Assembly: GCA_907163375.1 (NCBI GenBank)
Contig: CAJQUW010011629.1
Coordinates: 93,554-157,553, forward strand
Direction of reading: 5' to 3'
DNA from: Prostheceraeus crozeri
Taxonomy: Eukaryota > Platyhelminthes > Polycladida > Euryleptidae
Length of the DNA: 64,000 nucleotides
The first letter of the stretch is position 1. Each line of letters opens with the position of its first letter. This document shows positions 35,574 to 48,100 of the stretch, in pieces. Position numbers and translations under genes: made by a program. The notes below the pieces were generated by a model. The model ran no database searches. It was given only the letters and a program-made list of their open reading frames with translations, and had not been told where the DNA came from.

Positions 35574-37331
35574 CAGGTTGTCTCAAAACGAAGGAAAAAA
35601 GTTTTTCGTAAAAATGACGCACTTAAAATTACGCTATTTCGAAGACAATTACAGTTTTCGAATCTTCAGAAAATGAGGTTTTTTGTGATATACGATTTAT
35701 TACTCAACAAAACAAAAATCGCTTGATTTGAATGACTTTTAAAAAAAGTGAGGTTTTAAGTGACAAAACGTCCTCAAAATGCCTTCCACCGGCTTGTAGC
35801 ATCAAATCCACACGTCGTGGAAAAGAAGCAATAGCGCTTCTCAATTCTGCAACGGATATCCGTGAACATTCTTCTTGAATGCGATGTCGCAGATGCTCCA
35901 GGCTTCTCGGACTTTGATAGTGAAAGACTCTAGCCTTCAGGGTTCCCCAAAACCAGTAATCCACTGGTGTGAGGTCTGGCGACCGTGATGGCCAAGTTCG
36001 TTCGCACCCTCTGGAGATTACGTGGTCAGCACCAAATGTCGCCTCCAAGTATCGCCGGACTTCAGTTGCATAATGAGCTGGAGCCCCGTCTTGCATGAAA
36101 ATTGTTGATTGTATCCTTCTTCTTCTACCCAACTCGGGACGTATGTGGTTCTGCAACATTTCGAGATAATTTGCTGAATTCACCGTTTTGTCAAAGAAAA
36201 ATGGTTCGATGATGAATGAAGCATTGAATCCGATCCACACGCATAACTTTTCGGGATGAAGGGGCTTGGTTAGAAATTCTCTAGGCTTTTCCTCATTTCA
36301 GATCCGGCAATGATACCGACTGATAGCTCCATCGAGATGGAAGTAGGCTTCATCACTCCAGAAGATGTTAGATAGGAGATCCTGGTTTCTCAAAAACCAC
36401 TGTCCAAATTCAACTCGTTGATCAAAATCAGCTGGTTGTAAGTCATGAAGCAGCTGAAGTCGATAAGGTCGCATGCTCATGTGCTTCAGAATTCGATGAA
36501 CTGACGCAGCTGGAATGCCGGTCTCATTTGATAGTCTTCTGACAGACGTCTTACCATCAGCACCACGAACTGCGCCTTCGACAGTCTCCTGACGGTCTTC
36601 CTCTAAAGACGACCTCCCATGAAGCTGATTCAAGACACTTCCAGTTTCTTCGAATTTCGAAACCAACTTTGATACCGCAGAACAAGTGCAAGGATCCCTG
36701 ATCAAATTTCTTTCGCGTTTCAATTGTCTAATCGCGTTTGTCGGTGAATTCCCGTTGGCATAGTCACAGCGAATAAGATCAATTTTCATCTTGAGATCCA
36801 TGGCAAAGACAAATTCTTGGAACGCGAAACGACTTTCGGAACTTTTCGATGTGAATGATGAAAGCTGACTACAAGAATTGATCAGTCACGTCAGTCATTG
36901 ATCGAGAGAGGCATGTGCAAAAGCTACGTCACAGCTGTAATCGACTGCAAGGACAAGCAACAATGCATGATCGAAAGGAACAGAAATCATTCCCGCCTCA
37001 TACAAAGACCATGCTTGAACGTTGATGAACCGTTGCTTGAACCGTTGAAACGTTATTGACAAAAGGAAGAACAAAATATGTTGATGCTAATGTGAAGATT
37101 TGATGCTACAAGCCGGTGGAAGGCATTTTGAGGACGTTTTGTCACTTAAAACCTTACTTTTTTTAAAAGTCATTCAAATCAAGCGATTTTTGTTTTGTTA
37201 AGTAATAAATCGCATATCACAAAAAACCTCATTTTCTGAAGATTCGAAAACTTTAATTGTCTTCGAAATAGCGTAATTTTAAGTGCGTCATTTTTACAAA
37301 AAACTTTTTTCCTTCGTTTTGAGACAACCTG
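35574..37331 (-). mobile_element. mariner-like element with 235-bp inverted ends
   Basis: Begins CAGGTTGTCTCAAAACGAAG (35574) and ends with the complement (37331), flanked by TA at 35572-35573 and 37332-37333. The arms 35574-35808 and 37097-37331 pair along their whole 235 bp with few mismatches. The left arm includes the 3' end of the transposase frame. It lies 68 bp beyond the end of tandem copy 2. Confidence 0.94.
35704..36801 (-). pseudogene. mariner/IS630-superfamily transposase, one in-frame stop
   Basis: About 365 residues from ATG 36801. The helix-turn-helix region spans MKIDLIRCDYANGNSPTNAI to SVHRILKHMSMRPYR. Catalytic Asp residues are in NIFWSDEAYFHL, TIFMQDGAPAHYA and DLTPVDYWFWG. 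By my count 42 residues separate the second and third Asp, so this is a DD42D-like spacing near the rosa/DD41D group rather than DD34D mariners. The frame is continuous except for a TGA at 36298-36300 between YHCRI and NEEKPREF, where Trp is expected. The C-terminus lies inside the left inverted repeat. Confidence 0.9.
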
Positions 37332-37333
37332 TA

Positions 37334-38439
37334 TAATTATTTCCCTAAGTAGTAGGCCAATGATTGACCAATAATAGCTCATGGAATGAAGTACCGGGTT
37401 TTTCTGTAGGCGCATTGTGCGTGACGACATTACCGATTATAGATAGGGCTGCAATAAATTTCTACAGTTTAGAGCACCATAAAGAAATAAATTTCAAACT
37501 ATATATTATTCATGAGCAAATTATGCCATAATTGGATTGCTTTACTGATCAATAAAATTCTTGCATCATCATATGAAGGTGTTTGCAAGAATGATGAACG
37601 AGCCTACATTGAGAAAATTGATGGAATTACAAATAACAAATATGCCATGAGACAACATCCATCCATAGGCTAACAGCTCTTCTTATTATTCATAAAAAAA
37701 CAACCGATTCTCACTCCGTCACTGCCTCTGTGAAACAATCTATCTTGAGATTATCTGCATCCCGAACAAAAGATAGACTTTGCTGAGTAGATGGACAAGT
37801 TAATCTCTCGAAGCAAGCGAAGAAAATAGGGATGGATGGAGGGGTAAATTGTCCGTGAATTTCATTCAACCGTTGGTTAAATACATTTAGCAGTTGTTGA
37901 TATCATCAGAATTATCGAAGTGAAAATCTCATCTCTAGATTATTACTGGCGATGTGTTTGAGGACAGATCTATCGAAAATGAATTGAAATCTGAGGATCT
38001 CATCCTTCACGTTGCTTGGAGAACGTTCAATAAAGAATGATAGCGCCGATCTTTGAGTGCATGACGCTGCATTCGATTGTTTTCCTCTTTTTGATATCCT
38101 GAAATCAGAAACGGCGTGATTGGCGAAAATGAGAAAATCGGTCTTTTTCAGCAGTAACAAATAAATAGCGAAAATTATCAAATAAGAAAGATGAAAATGC
38201 ATGTATGAGCTGATGAAATTGTTTTATAGAAATGCAAAGTGGCTAATAACTGGAAATTTATGCATTAGTGACGTTGTTGGTTGCCTTCATCAAAATTTGA
38301 TATGGTGTCTCAGTCAAAGAATATGGCAAACGTATACATGCTGTCATGAATAGACAGTGCTTGCGTCAACCTCTCCATGCTTTAATTCAGTGAAAATTGG
38401 CATTGAACATTTTCGTTTCAAGTGACTTGAGACACTTGT
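37334..38439. other. unassigned sequence
   Basis: AT-rich, no recognisable gene or element. Confidence 0.5.
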
Positions 38440-38488
38440 AATAATAATAACAATAATAATAACAATAATAATAATAATAATAACAATA
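38440..38488 (+). repeat. AAT/AAC microsatellite, 3' tail of the LINE
   Basis: Runs of AATAAT and AACAAT. On the minus strand it follows the LINE coding end and fits the simple-repeat tail of CR1/L2-type LINEs. Confidence 0.85.
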
Positions 38489-39352
38489 GAATGCTTTATT
38501 TTCAATCAATACAACGAGTGGTATGACTGGTTACAGCAATTAAATCATGTGAATCTCGATTATTTCACGAAACTTCCATTGTAGAGTGAGGAGGATCGTC
38601 GTTAAGGTAGCAATTTCCAGGAGCGACGAACAACACGAGCAGGGTCTCTCACAGTAAAAAATTCGACAAGTTGATGAATATGGGGATTACCACTGATCTT
38701 TTTGATTAGTTTAATGCACATTTTGTCCAGAAAGTCACGCAGATGGGGTTTGCCTTGAACATTTGACCATCGAATTGCAAGACGGTATAGACGGTCAAGT
38801 TTTTAGTTCTTTACACTTACATCACAAATGATGGACCAACAAAATGTTGCATGACACAGCACAATACTTACAAAAGCCTGCCAAACGACTTTACCACGGT
38901 TGTTATTATTACGTAAACGGCGTACAAATGACATGGAACGACAACATTTAGCATACAGTTTTGCGAATTGGACGTCCCAGCGAAGGTCTGAGGTAAAATA
39001 CACTCCCAAAATTTTTATACAATCAACCTGTTCAATCGTGGAATTATCATTTACAATATCCATGGTCTTACAATTAGAAATATTCCTGGAAAGGGTCACA
39101 CATTTAGATTTTTCAACATTTATAATCAGTTGCTTCTTTTTTGTCCATGCACAGAAAGCATCTATATCAGAGTAGAAGTCAGAGTTAATACTAGGACAAT
39201 CATAATGCAACAAGGTAATGTCATCGGAATAAACAATAGGTTTTGTATTTACAAAGTCGGGCAAATCATCCATGAAAAGAGAAAACAACAGTGATCCCAA
39301 AATAGAGTCCTGGGGAACTCCACTGGAAATAGACCGCCAGGGTTTATTTATT
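38440..39352 (-). pseudogene. LINE reverse-transcriptase 3' part, 5'-truncated
   Basis: The frame opens with SISSGVPQDSILGSLLFSLF and MDDLPDFV, then YSDDITLL (the YADD catalytic box as YSDD), KKKQLIINVEKSKCVTLS and KILGVYFTSDLRWDVQF, the usual order palm-thumb. A TAA at 38803-38805 interrupts, after which KLDRLYRLAIRWSNVQGKP and RRSWKLLP continue the C-terminal region. Ends in an AAT-type tail. Truncated 5' of the GVPQ box at about 39352, a typical incomplete insertion. Confidence 0.85.
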
Positions 39353-39599
39353 TAATAAGTACCTACACTAAAAAAGCTTTTCAGAATGAAATGAACTAGA
39401 AAGGGTATTAGTCTTCATACTAAGTCAATAAGTGTATATTTCCAAAATTTTTGGAAATAACAAATTTGAGCACATTGGAACACATTCGTGAAGAAGAGTG
39501 CGTGTAGTCAATAAAAAAGATAGTAACTAGTGAAGGAGATGGGTATGAGACACTGATTCCTTTCCGGATGTTTATCAACTATTTTCTTTGGATATCAAT

Positions 39600-39834
39600 C
39601 GCATGCTGTTAGCTTTCTGAAGAAACTTAGCGACGTTTTTTATACTTTTGGAATCAGCATATTCATTAATTTATGAAACTCAGTTATGCTGTTGCAATAA
39701 CATAGCACTGGTGTTACGTCTTGTCGTATTTTCCTATACGAAGAACATTCAATAATAAAGTGATGCAAAGTATCCACTTTTACATCATTACATAGCTCAC
39801 AGAGATGTTCTTCATACTTCAATCTATTACTATT
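39600..39834 (-). pseudogene. LINE 3' fragment (same family as 40203-41276)
   Basis: KYEEHLCELCNDVKVDTLHH followed by FIIEC is a C-x2-C...H...C knuckle like RYEGRLCELYTESKVET at 40450. CYCNSITEFHKLMNMLIPK parallels CYCNTIVEFHKLMNALTPK. A short remnant of a second copy. Confidence 0.7.
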
Positions 39835-40202
39835 GTAACTTCATGTAACAATATTTAATTTATGAGTTCTTGTTTTAAATCAGTACTTTGGAAAATTCAA
39901 GGCATAGTGGGAAATAACCCCGGGCGCACATTGCGATCTACGCACATAAAGTAAGAATTTCAAGAAAGATGGTGGAAGTTACTTATACAACATATTCAAA
40001 TCACTTCAGCAAGTCCATATGCAACATTGCAGAGCAAACTATATAGAGCCAAAAGAAAAGTTGTTTATTTCCAAAAAAACATTGGAAAACAATATTACGA
40101 TGTTAAGGTAGGATTGAATACATTCCAATACAGCGTGTGGTCAGTGCTGCAGAAAAAATTAAGAAGATCAGGAAGAAGAGGAATCAATAATTGAGCATTT
40201 AT

Positions 40203-41276
40203 TTATATTTCAGATTCTTTGTGGTGAATTCTTTCTTTTGTGATCATGCGTAACTCGTTGGCTTTTTTAAGAAATCTAACGATGGATTTTAAATGCTTTG
40301 GAGTCAAGGCATTCATTAATTTATGAAATTCAACTATCGTGTTGCAGTAACATAACAATGGTGCAAATTGTTGCCACATATTTTGATACAATTGACATTC
40401 TATCATAAAGTAATATAGAGTCTCCACTTTTGATTCAGTGTAAAGTTCACAAAGACGTCCTTCATATCGCAATCTGTTTCTATAACTGCCTGTTGCAAAA
40501 TCTAATTTATGATTTTTTGTCCTAAATTTTAGTAACATATTTATATGATTGCAATCGATATCAAAATTCAGATATGATTTTAAGGTTTCCTCAAACTGGC
40601 ATAGTTCTAAAGACGTCAGACCAGAATGGCTCTCTATTGCTGTAGATATCCACTTTTCCCTGTTATACTGACATATTCGGTCTTTTGTAATTCTCAAGTA
40701 TGCTTTTATATATGCCGTTAACTGTTCATCCCATAGCTTTGACAAGTTTAGTTTTGTAAGCAATCTGTTTATTCTCCAACACCACGTGTATCTACTCTCA
40801 TTTCCATTTGATATCATATTGAGATATACAGCATTATATACCTGTTTGATTAAGCTATTTCCATCCTTTGTAATTAATCTTATCCGAAGACAGATTGCAG
40901 TTTTATAGAAATGAATATCCATAGGACGTATTCCAAATTCACCGATTAAGCAATAATTTGGTGTAGTCGGCTTTAAGTGATAGTATTGTTTATAAAATTG
41001 GTATTGAATTTGATCCAAACTCTTTAGGTTATTGAAAAAACAAAATTCGGCACAGTATTTCATTCTAGACAGTGCAAGCATTTCAAAGGTATTTTTCAAA
41101 ATTTCACCAGAAACTTGGCCAAATTCTTCAAGTTGTTTAGCCGTGAGATAAGCTGCTTGTTTACCTTTAGCTATCAATTGTTCTAAATGATATCTATTAT
41201 TTTTCGATATCCACATTCCTAGGTACTTCTATTTATCAACCACTTCAATGGATATCTGCTTACCATTGAGACTAGT
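40203..41276 (-). pseudogene. LINE C-terminal region
   Basis: Main frame of 337 codons from about 41216, extending upstream as SLNGKQISIEVVDK, a TAG near 41229, then KYLGMWISKNNRYHLEQLI. This YLG-x-W-I block follows the reverse transcriptase in many invertebrate LINEs. The rest is the post-RT helical region and a cysteine/histidine knuckle in which some ligands are changed (LCELYTESKVETLYYFMIEC). No RT core remains. Confidence 0.7.
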
Positions 41277-41929
41277 CTATGGCAACCATTAGTCTATTTA
41301 TAAGATTCTACTGCAAATCTGCCATCATAGAAGTGCTGCAAGTACTACATCATGTACATCATGAACATGTACTATGAAGTTATAAGCATTATTATTTCTC
41401 AGCTTTGGTTCTTTTGGTCTTTATCAATCCTACTATATTTTATCGAGCAGAGGTGTAGGTGAGCAGATATTTGCCGTTTCCGGTATCAGTCCTGAAATAA
41501 GCATAATTATGCATCAATCAGATCAAACTATTAGACTTATACCGCTTGCAAAAACATTAGCAAATCTAATAGAGAGACGTCCTCAGGCGAACAATTTTAC
41601 GCACAAAAATTCTGTGACAGCTGCGTTTCACCTTACAAGGGATCGTCAGGACGGCTCGGAATGGCCTGGCCAGCTTAAAATATCTAGAATTGGCATCCCA
41701 TAATCTTCATGATTATCAGCTGCATGGCATAGTCGGGATAGAGAAACACAAAGTAGCACGTTGTGCAGCCATTCGAGATATTTTGAGCTACTGTGGGTCA
41801 CTCCGAGCCCTACTGGCGAGTTCTTGTATGGAGAAAAGCACAGCGTCTACTGCTGCCAAGGGATTTTTGTGCTTAACTGCTCACGTCACTGGCGTGAGGT
41901 TGTAATATTAAATTATGATTCATTCTTTC
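41277..41929. other. unassigned sequence downstream of the host gene
   Basis: Two short overlapping plus-strand frames (41509-41703, 41690-41905) read fairly well but match nothing I know. Confidence 0.4.
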
Positions 41930-41935
41930 TTTATT
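41930..41935 (-). promoter_or_regulatory. polyadenylation signal of the three-exon host gene
   Basis: AATAAA on the minus strand 40 bases past the stop codon at 41975, a normal distance for a cleavage signal. Confidence 0.6.
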
Positions 41936-41974
41936 AAATACACCTACAAACTAGCATGCATTAGTAGATTCCAG

Positions 41975-42125
41975 CTAAAGGGTTATATTACGTCGAAGTT
42001 GCATTTGTCCCAGCACCATCATTGACGTGCGCCGACCGGGATTGCTAGCACTTGATATTGTATTCCGAAAGTTGGGAATTTCTTCAAGGAAATCTGGAGC
42101 TCGGGCGAAGCAAACACTGCGAGAC
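41975..42125 (-). CDS. host gene exon 3 (terminal)
   Basis: Starts after CTTTCTATCTTTCAG, encodes SRSVCFARAPDFLEEIPNFR through to RRNITL, and stops with TAG at 41975-41977. Confidence 0.65.
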
Positions 42126-45100
42126 CTGAAAGATAGAAAGAAATGTTTCTTTTTCATGATATAGTGATAAACTGGCTACTGAAGAAATAAAAGCAAGTAG
42201 CATATAAGTCTAATCATATAAATTTAACTTGAGAATGATTTTTCCGACAATGCTATACCTAAATAATAGATATGAACTTGAAAGCTCAAAATAAGGAAAA
42301 CTACATTGCGTTAATGGGGCCCTCCATGTCACATTTTCCACTTTCGTGAATTTGTGTTACTATTGCATGTTGCTGAACAGTGAGCTGACCGATAACAAGA
42401 CTGTTTGCATAAAATTATTAGCAAGATTTTCCGACTTTATTTAGGTAGCTAGATAGTAGTTTCTGTACTTATACACAATTCAATATATTCATATTGCAGA
42501 TATTTTGTGCCAGACCTCATTCGATTTGCAAGAATCTTTATCTTACATCCAATATATCATAAGTCCTCCGAGTCCATCATAGATACAACAGCCGCTAAAA
42601 GATGTATGAAAATAAAAACTTATGGACTCATTCATGTATAGCCACGTGTATGAACCCCCCCCCCCAGCGTGTCCATTTTTCATTACAGAGTGATTCTCTT
42701 CAAAACTGAATTTTAGCCTTCTGATCACGAATCTGGGCTCAGATTCTGGGTACGAATTCGCAGTCTTGTATGAAAAATTGAAGTTTTAAGATAAAAGTGG
42801 ATCCATTGTGAAGTAGCGGACCGCGGAACCGTGTCTCGCGAATAGGCGTAGTAAATAAATCACTTTTGTCAGTATACTTGATCCAATTTGTTGCTCTGAT
42901 GACAAATACATGTATATGCTTAATTTTTGATAGAGGATAAAATGCAGTTTTTATCCGGAGCTCCGAATTTTTACTTTTCTGCAATCTGATTGTGAAGTAG
43001 GCGGAACCATTTTTTTGATCTAGAAATCTCTCAGAATAATCTACCTATTCACATTTCCGGCCAAGATCTGCATTTTCACAAAAAATTGGACATTGAGATT
43101 GCGGAAGTTATTTATATAATCCGTATTTTGATCAGATTAAGCTCTCGCTGTCTCTTTACAAGCTGGTATGGCAGAATCTGACAGTTTCGATACATTCATA
43201 TGATTAAATCACCACATCATCGCTAGCGGCAGTAGTAATATGGACGTCATTCTAGCAAAACTCCTTTGACAAAGATGAATTGCATACATGAATAACGAAG
43301 ACCTACATGCAGAACAATGAAATTAGAACTAAAGTACATACAAAAGGAAACAATGCTGCAAACAAAATACCAGGTAGGCTATATTTCAAACAAACAGCCA
43401 ATCGAATACATAATACTCTTCGTGAATACATCATATTAGAGAAGTGAGTTGAATCTGTACGGCATTTGCATTGATTTAATCACATGAATGTATGAAAATT
43501 GTCAGTTCTGCCGTACCAGCTTGTGGAGAGGCAGCGAGAGCTTAAGCTGGTCAATGACAGATTACATGAACAGCCTCCGCATTCTCAATGTCCTGTACAA
43601 ATTCGCTCATACAAAACAGGAAACAAATAGAGCACCATTGTTTATGCAGCGTTTATTAATGACTGCTGGCGCATTGACTTAGGCGATTTCCCAGTAATGT
43701 ATTTAAGGTGATAGGTCCTATTTAATGAATATCCGTAGAATTTCCAAAAACTTGCTTATTGCAAATCTCAATCTACATGTACACGGGCATGGCTGCAACT
43801 TTAAATAAGAAGTTGTGTCAATGTTGAAAGATGTGAACTAGGCCTACTGATGATTCCGATGTTGGATGAAAAAGCAGCTATTCAGGTCTGTTCCCATTTT
43901 TTAACTTAGCAGAGGATGCAACTGGATAGTTACGCACATGATATAAACAGTGCATATTTGGACAGTGATTATCGACAGTGTGTGGTTACGTCGGCGACTG
44001 CGCAATCTGTGGAAGGGGGATTTCCATTCACTCCCATTATTTGCCAGTTTATATATAGTGAATTGCATGTAAAAATGCATTATTAGATATAAATTATTAT
44101 ATCTCCAGTGACAAATAAAGTGAGAGTTAATGGAAGTGCCCTCTTCTACAACATGTAATTGCTCCCTGTATGCAGCCGCAAACGATTACAAAGTTGGTGC
44201 ACTGATAAATGCATCTGTTGAATTTTTTGCGTCATCCTAGAGCACATCAAAACATTCTAGTGCGTTGAGTGTGCGTCAGTTGTAAAACACGATTTACCAC
44301 ACAAATTACAACGGAATTCGTCTCATTGCAAGGGGTTTAATGAGGTGATTACGAAACCGAATATGGAAGGAAAGGGTTCAGAAAGTAATCAAATCAATAT
44401 CTGAATTTTTTTGTAGGCGATTGATGCACACTTAGTATCATTCTAATCTGTTGTACTCGGAGTCTTCAATCAATCATTTCGACATCTTCAATTATTATTC
44501 ATACAAATTCTGCAATATAGCAGCTGTGCACAATTCTCATGAGCATTACCGTCTTTGTTCATCTGGGATTTCACTGCGATTCTCCCTTCGGCTCCTTCGA
44601 GTTGTTGATGATGATTCTGAGAAAGGACTTTCTACGCGGCAACCTATAGGACTTGGAACGCCATCTCGGTTGACTGAAGGTAAAGCTGATCGAGATCGCC
44701 GAGAACTGGGCGGTCTTGAGGACACAGGAACCAAAGGAGGAGAAAAACAGCGTTTATTATTTCCTGATCCCCATGGACCTGTAAGAAAGTGATGAAATTG
44801 TCGGTTTATGAGTTAGCGGTCATTCAACAATTACGTAGTCGCGAAAGGAATGTGTGGTAACCAATATGACGCGGCTACAAAGTTTCTGTAATTAATACGA
44901 GGCGCAAGAATTCTACAGTCCCAGCGGAAATATTATGACCGCAAGCCCTTAATTATCGAATACAGCATTTTTAGTATATTTACATTATGAAAACTTTCTT
45001 TAATCGAATTAAACAAACTATATTCCATTACATTAACAAGATAACTATAAAAAATGCAAAATATTGAAAGAGAAGTTGTGGTGAATCAGTATTTGGTAGC

Positions 45101-48100
45101 ATGACCTATGTTCTTCTTTACTTGGGTCAGTCGATTTTTCATTGAGTTGGAGAGAATTTTACAAAATTCTGGCGTGATTGAGAGACACCAATGACGACGA
45201 ATGGATTCCTTCAGCTGAGATACGGAGTTTGGCTGATCCTCAGACACAAAAATCTTTAATTACCTCCACAAATTTTCAATTGGATTGAGATCCGGCGAGT
45301 TACCCGGCCACTGAATAACATTCACATCATTGCTGGAGAGCCACGATGCAACAGATCTTGCTTTGTGGCAAGGTGCGGAGTCATGAAGAAAATATTCACA
45401 ATCAAGAATGCTCATATGGGAAAGCAGCCTCGGCCTGCAGCCGAAATGCAGCCCCACACCATCAGCTTTTGGGGATGTTTTACAGTTTTTAGAGTATATC
45501 TTGGGTGAAATCTTGTATTTTCAGGGCGTCTGACGTTTCCTTTGTTTTGATAGTGCAGCTCGAAACACGATTCATCCGAAAACAGGACCTTGCTCCATTC
45601 GTTTTCATCCCAGTTGGCATATTGAGTTGCAAAATTAACTCTTTGACGTCGCATTTTATCAGTTAGCAGGGGTTTCTTCGCAGCTCTCTTTGAGGATAAT
45701 CCATAGCAACGCAAACGAACCTTGATCTGTGTAACACTTAAACTTATCCCTTCTTCAGACAAAGCTTGAGCAACTTTGGTTGCCAGAAGAAATGGATTTT
45801 TCACCACCATTCGTCTTATTCGTCTATCAACTTGAATTGAAGTCTTCGAAGGTCGACCCGTTCGGCGGAAACTCTTCAATGAACCTGTTTCTTGAAGTCT
45901 TTTTAATGTATTGAATACACTTCCTTTCGAAATCTTCAGTCTTTTCGCTACTTCCTCATTAGAATAGCGTTCTTCTTTTAGGAGTTTGATATTCGCGCGG
46001 ACAGCTTCACTCAAGTCAGGCTTTCTACCCATTTCGACAATGAATTATGATTGAATGTATTTTCTCAAGTCTTGACTGACTCGGTAAATTCAAATTCAAA
46101 ATTCAAATTCACTCAGTTTGTGTGATGATGAATGATAGAATGGGATTAGACCATAGAATAGATATCTAGCATCTATAGATATCTTCATGTCATCTTTACG
46201 TTTCACTGCCGTCATGTTCCATTTTCACCGTCAAAACGCTACGCGGTCATAATATTTCCGTCGGGACTGTAAATCGATTCATATGACTTTTTTAAGGTTT
46301 TGATTCCTATATGGTCTGATTGATTGAGAGGCATTGAACAGTTTTCGTCGCGCGCGCGTCAAATGCTGCTGTTTTATAAAGAAAGAGTGAGATTCTCCGA
46401 AAAACAACCTCAATCAGTTTACGATGAAAATGAATTTTACTTCTCTATTTGAAAATCTGGATTAGAAAAGGCTTTAACTGCAGAAAATTAAGCAGTATTT
46501 ATTAATTATAGCAGGCTCACTAATGGAGGGGATTTGTAAGTGTGCTTAAGGTGATATCTAATGAATACCCGCAGAAATTTCACTAACTTGCTGATTGCAA
46601 AGCTCAAATTTACACGGGTATGGCTACAACTTTACATAGGGAGCTGTGTTGATTTTGAAAAATGTGATCTAGGCCTGTTGATGATTCCTAATTTTGGATG
46701 AAGTAGCAGCTATTCAGGTCTGTTCCCATTTTTCAATGCTTTTCAATCCCATTTCAATTGTAATTAATGTCCGTCGAGATTTCAACAATGCTTATTGCAA
46801 ACTTTGGCTTTGTTGCTCAAGTTCGAAGTAAAGTGACTTTTCAGATTTTTCTGCTACTTCATATTAATTTATCTCAATCAACAGTTGAATTTCAAAATTA
46901 TTGAAAGGGTCGAGTTATTTTCTTCAAATAATCATTCTCATTAAATATTTCAATGTTTGTAGATTACAGTCACATTCGAATATATATTACACGTTTTTAT
47001 AATCATGTACCATATTTAATAACTGTAACTAGGCAAGTTGATCTTCTTGGCAAATATTATTTTGAAATACACTGTATGACAAAAGCATGATCTATCAATA
47101 AATTCCATTTTGATACCACTAAAAATGAAACTGTTTACCTTGGTAACACAATGAGTCGCCAAAATATCTCACTCAAATAAAAGCAATGTTTGTTTGTCGA
47201 CAGTAATCAAAAAATTTGATCATATCAATATTTGTTTAGCTGTCATTCTGTGTGCAAAGTGAAAGCTACGTGCTATCCATTGACATATGATCAATTGATC
47301 TGAATACTGAATACGCAATCCATGGCCAATACCTTTTTCAAAATATCAAGTACATGAACATCATTATGATGGCAAGATTGCCAATTGACACCTGCAATCA
47401 AATCACATGTTTTGATTCAACTTAGCAATCACAGGGTTTATCAATGACAGGTTTGAAATGCTTTTGCATCAGTTCCTCAAATATTACAAGTATCCTAAGA
47501 GTTGAAAAATCTATCAATAATAATGTAAAAAAATTAATTTCTTCATTCTATAGCCATGAAGTATGGTGGCATGATGTTTGCAGGCTATGACATCGTCTAT
47601 AAATGAGCAATTGAGATTTTCAAGATGCTTCAAATTAAGTGACAGTCTAAAAGAAAAGATGGCGCTGAGGATTTATTTAAAACTCACTTCAACACAGGTG
47701 CTACTAAGAATAATATTTCTCTCTGCGAAACGAACGATGCGAAACCGAGAAAATTTTCGTCGCGAAACCGTTGACTGAATGGCAGCGGAAAGCTGTTTGT
47801 ACAACAAAATACGAAATCATGGATGCTTCGTATTATAGCCAAACCGAATGTTTAGAGAGTGTACAACGCTCGAACCATGTCCTGCTGTTTTGCAGGAGAG
47901 CAGGGTGGTCTCGAACACTGTTAGTTACACTTGATGTCCTGGTTTTGTAGGTTCATATGTTTTACATAACACGCCTATGTGTCAAAATGATGTAGGCTTG
48001 CTGGAAATTTGGCACTGCATAGAGATGTGGCCTACTGTGCTCATACAAGAGATATGACTGGAAGATGCTTCACAGCAAGGCATGGTAAACGTAATACACT

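Noticed and set aside
36298-36300. Possible selenocysteine TGA in the mariner transposase
   Set aside because: The family has Trp here and no reason for recoding; a nonsense mutation is simpler.
38440-38488. CRISPR-like short repeat array
   Set aside because: A simple AAT/AAC microsatellite with no spacers, in a eukaryotic LINE tail.
44451-44792. 113-codon plus-strand frame with a GTAAG-like donor
   Set aside because: The minus strand at the same place has acceptor and donor with phases matching two other exons; the plus strand has no partner exon.
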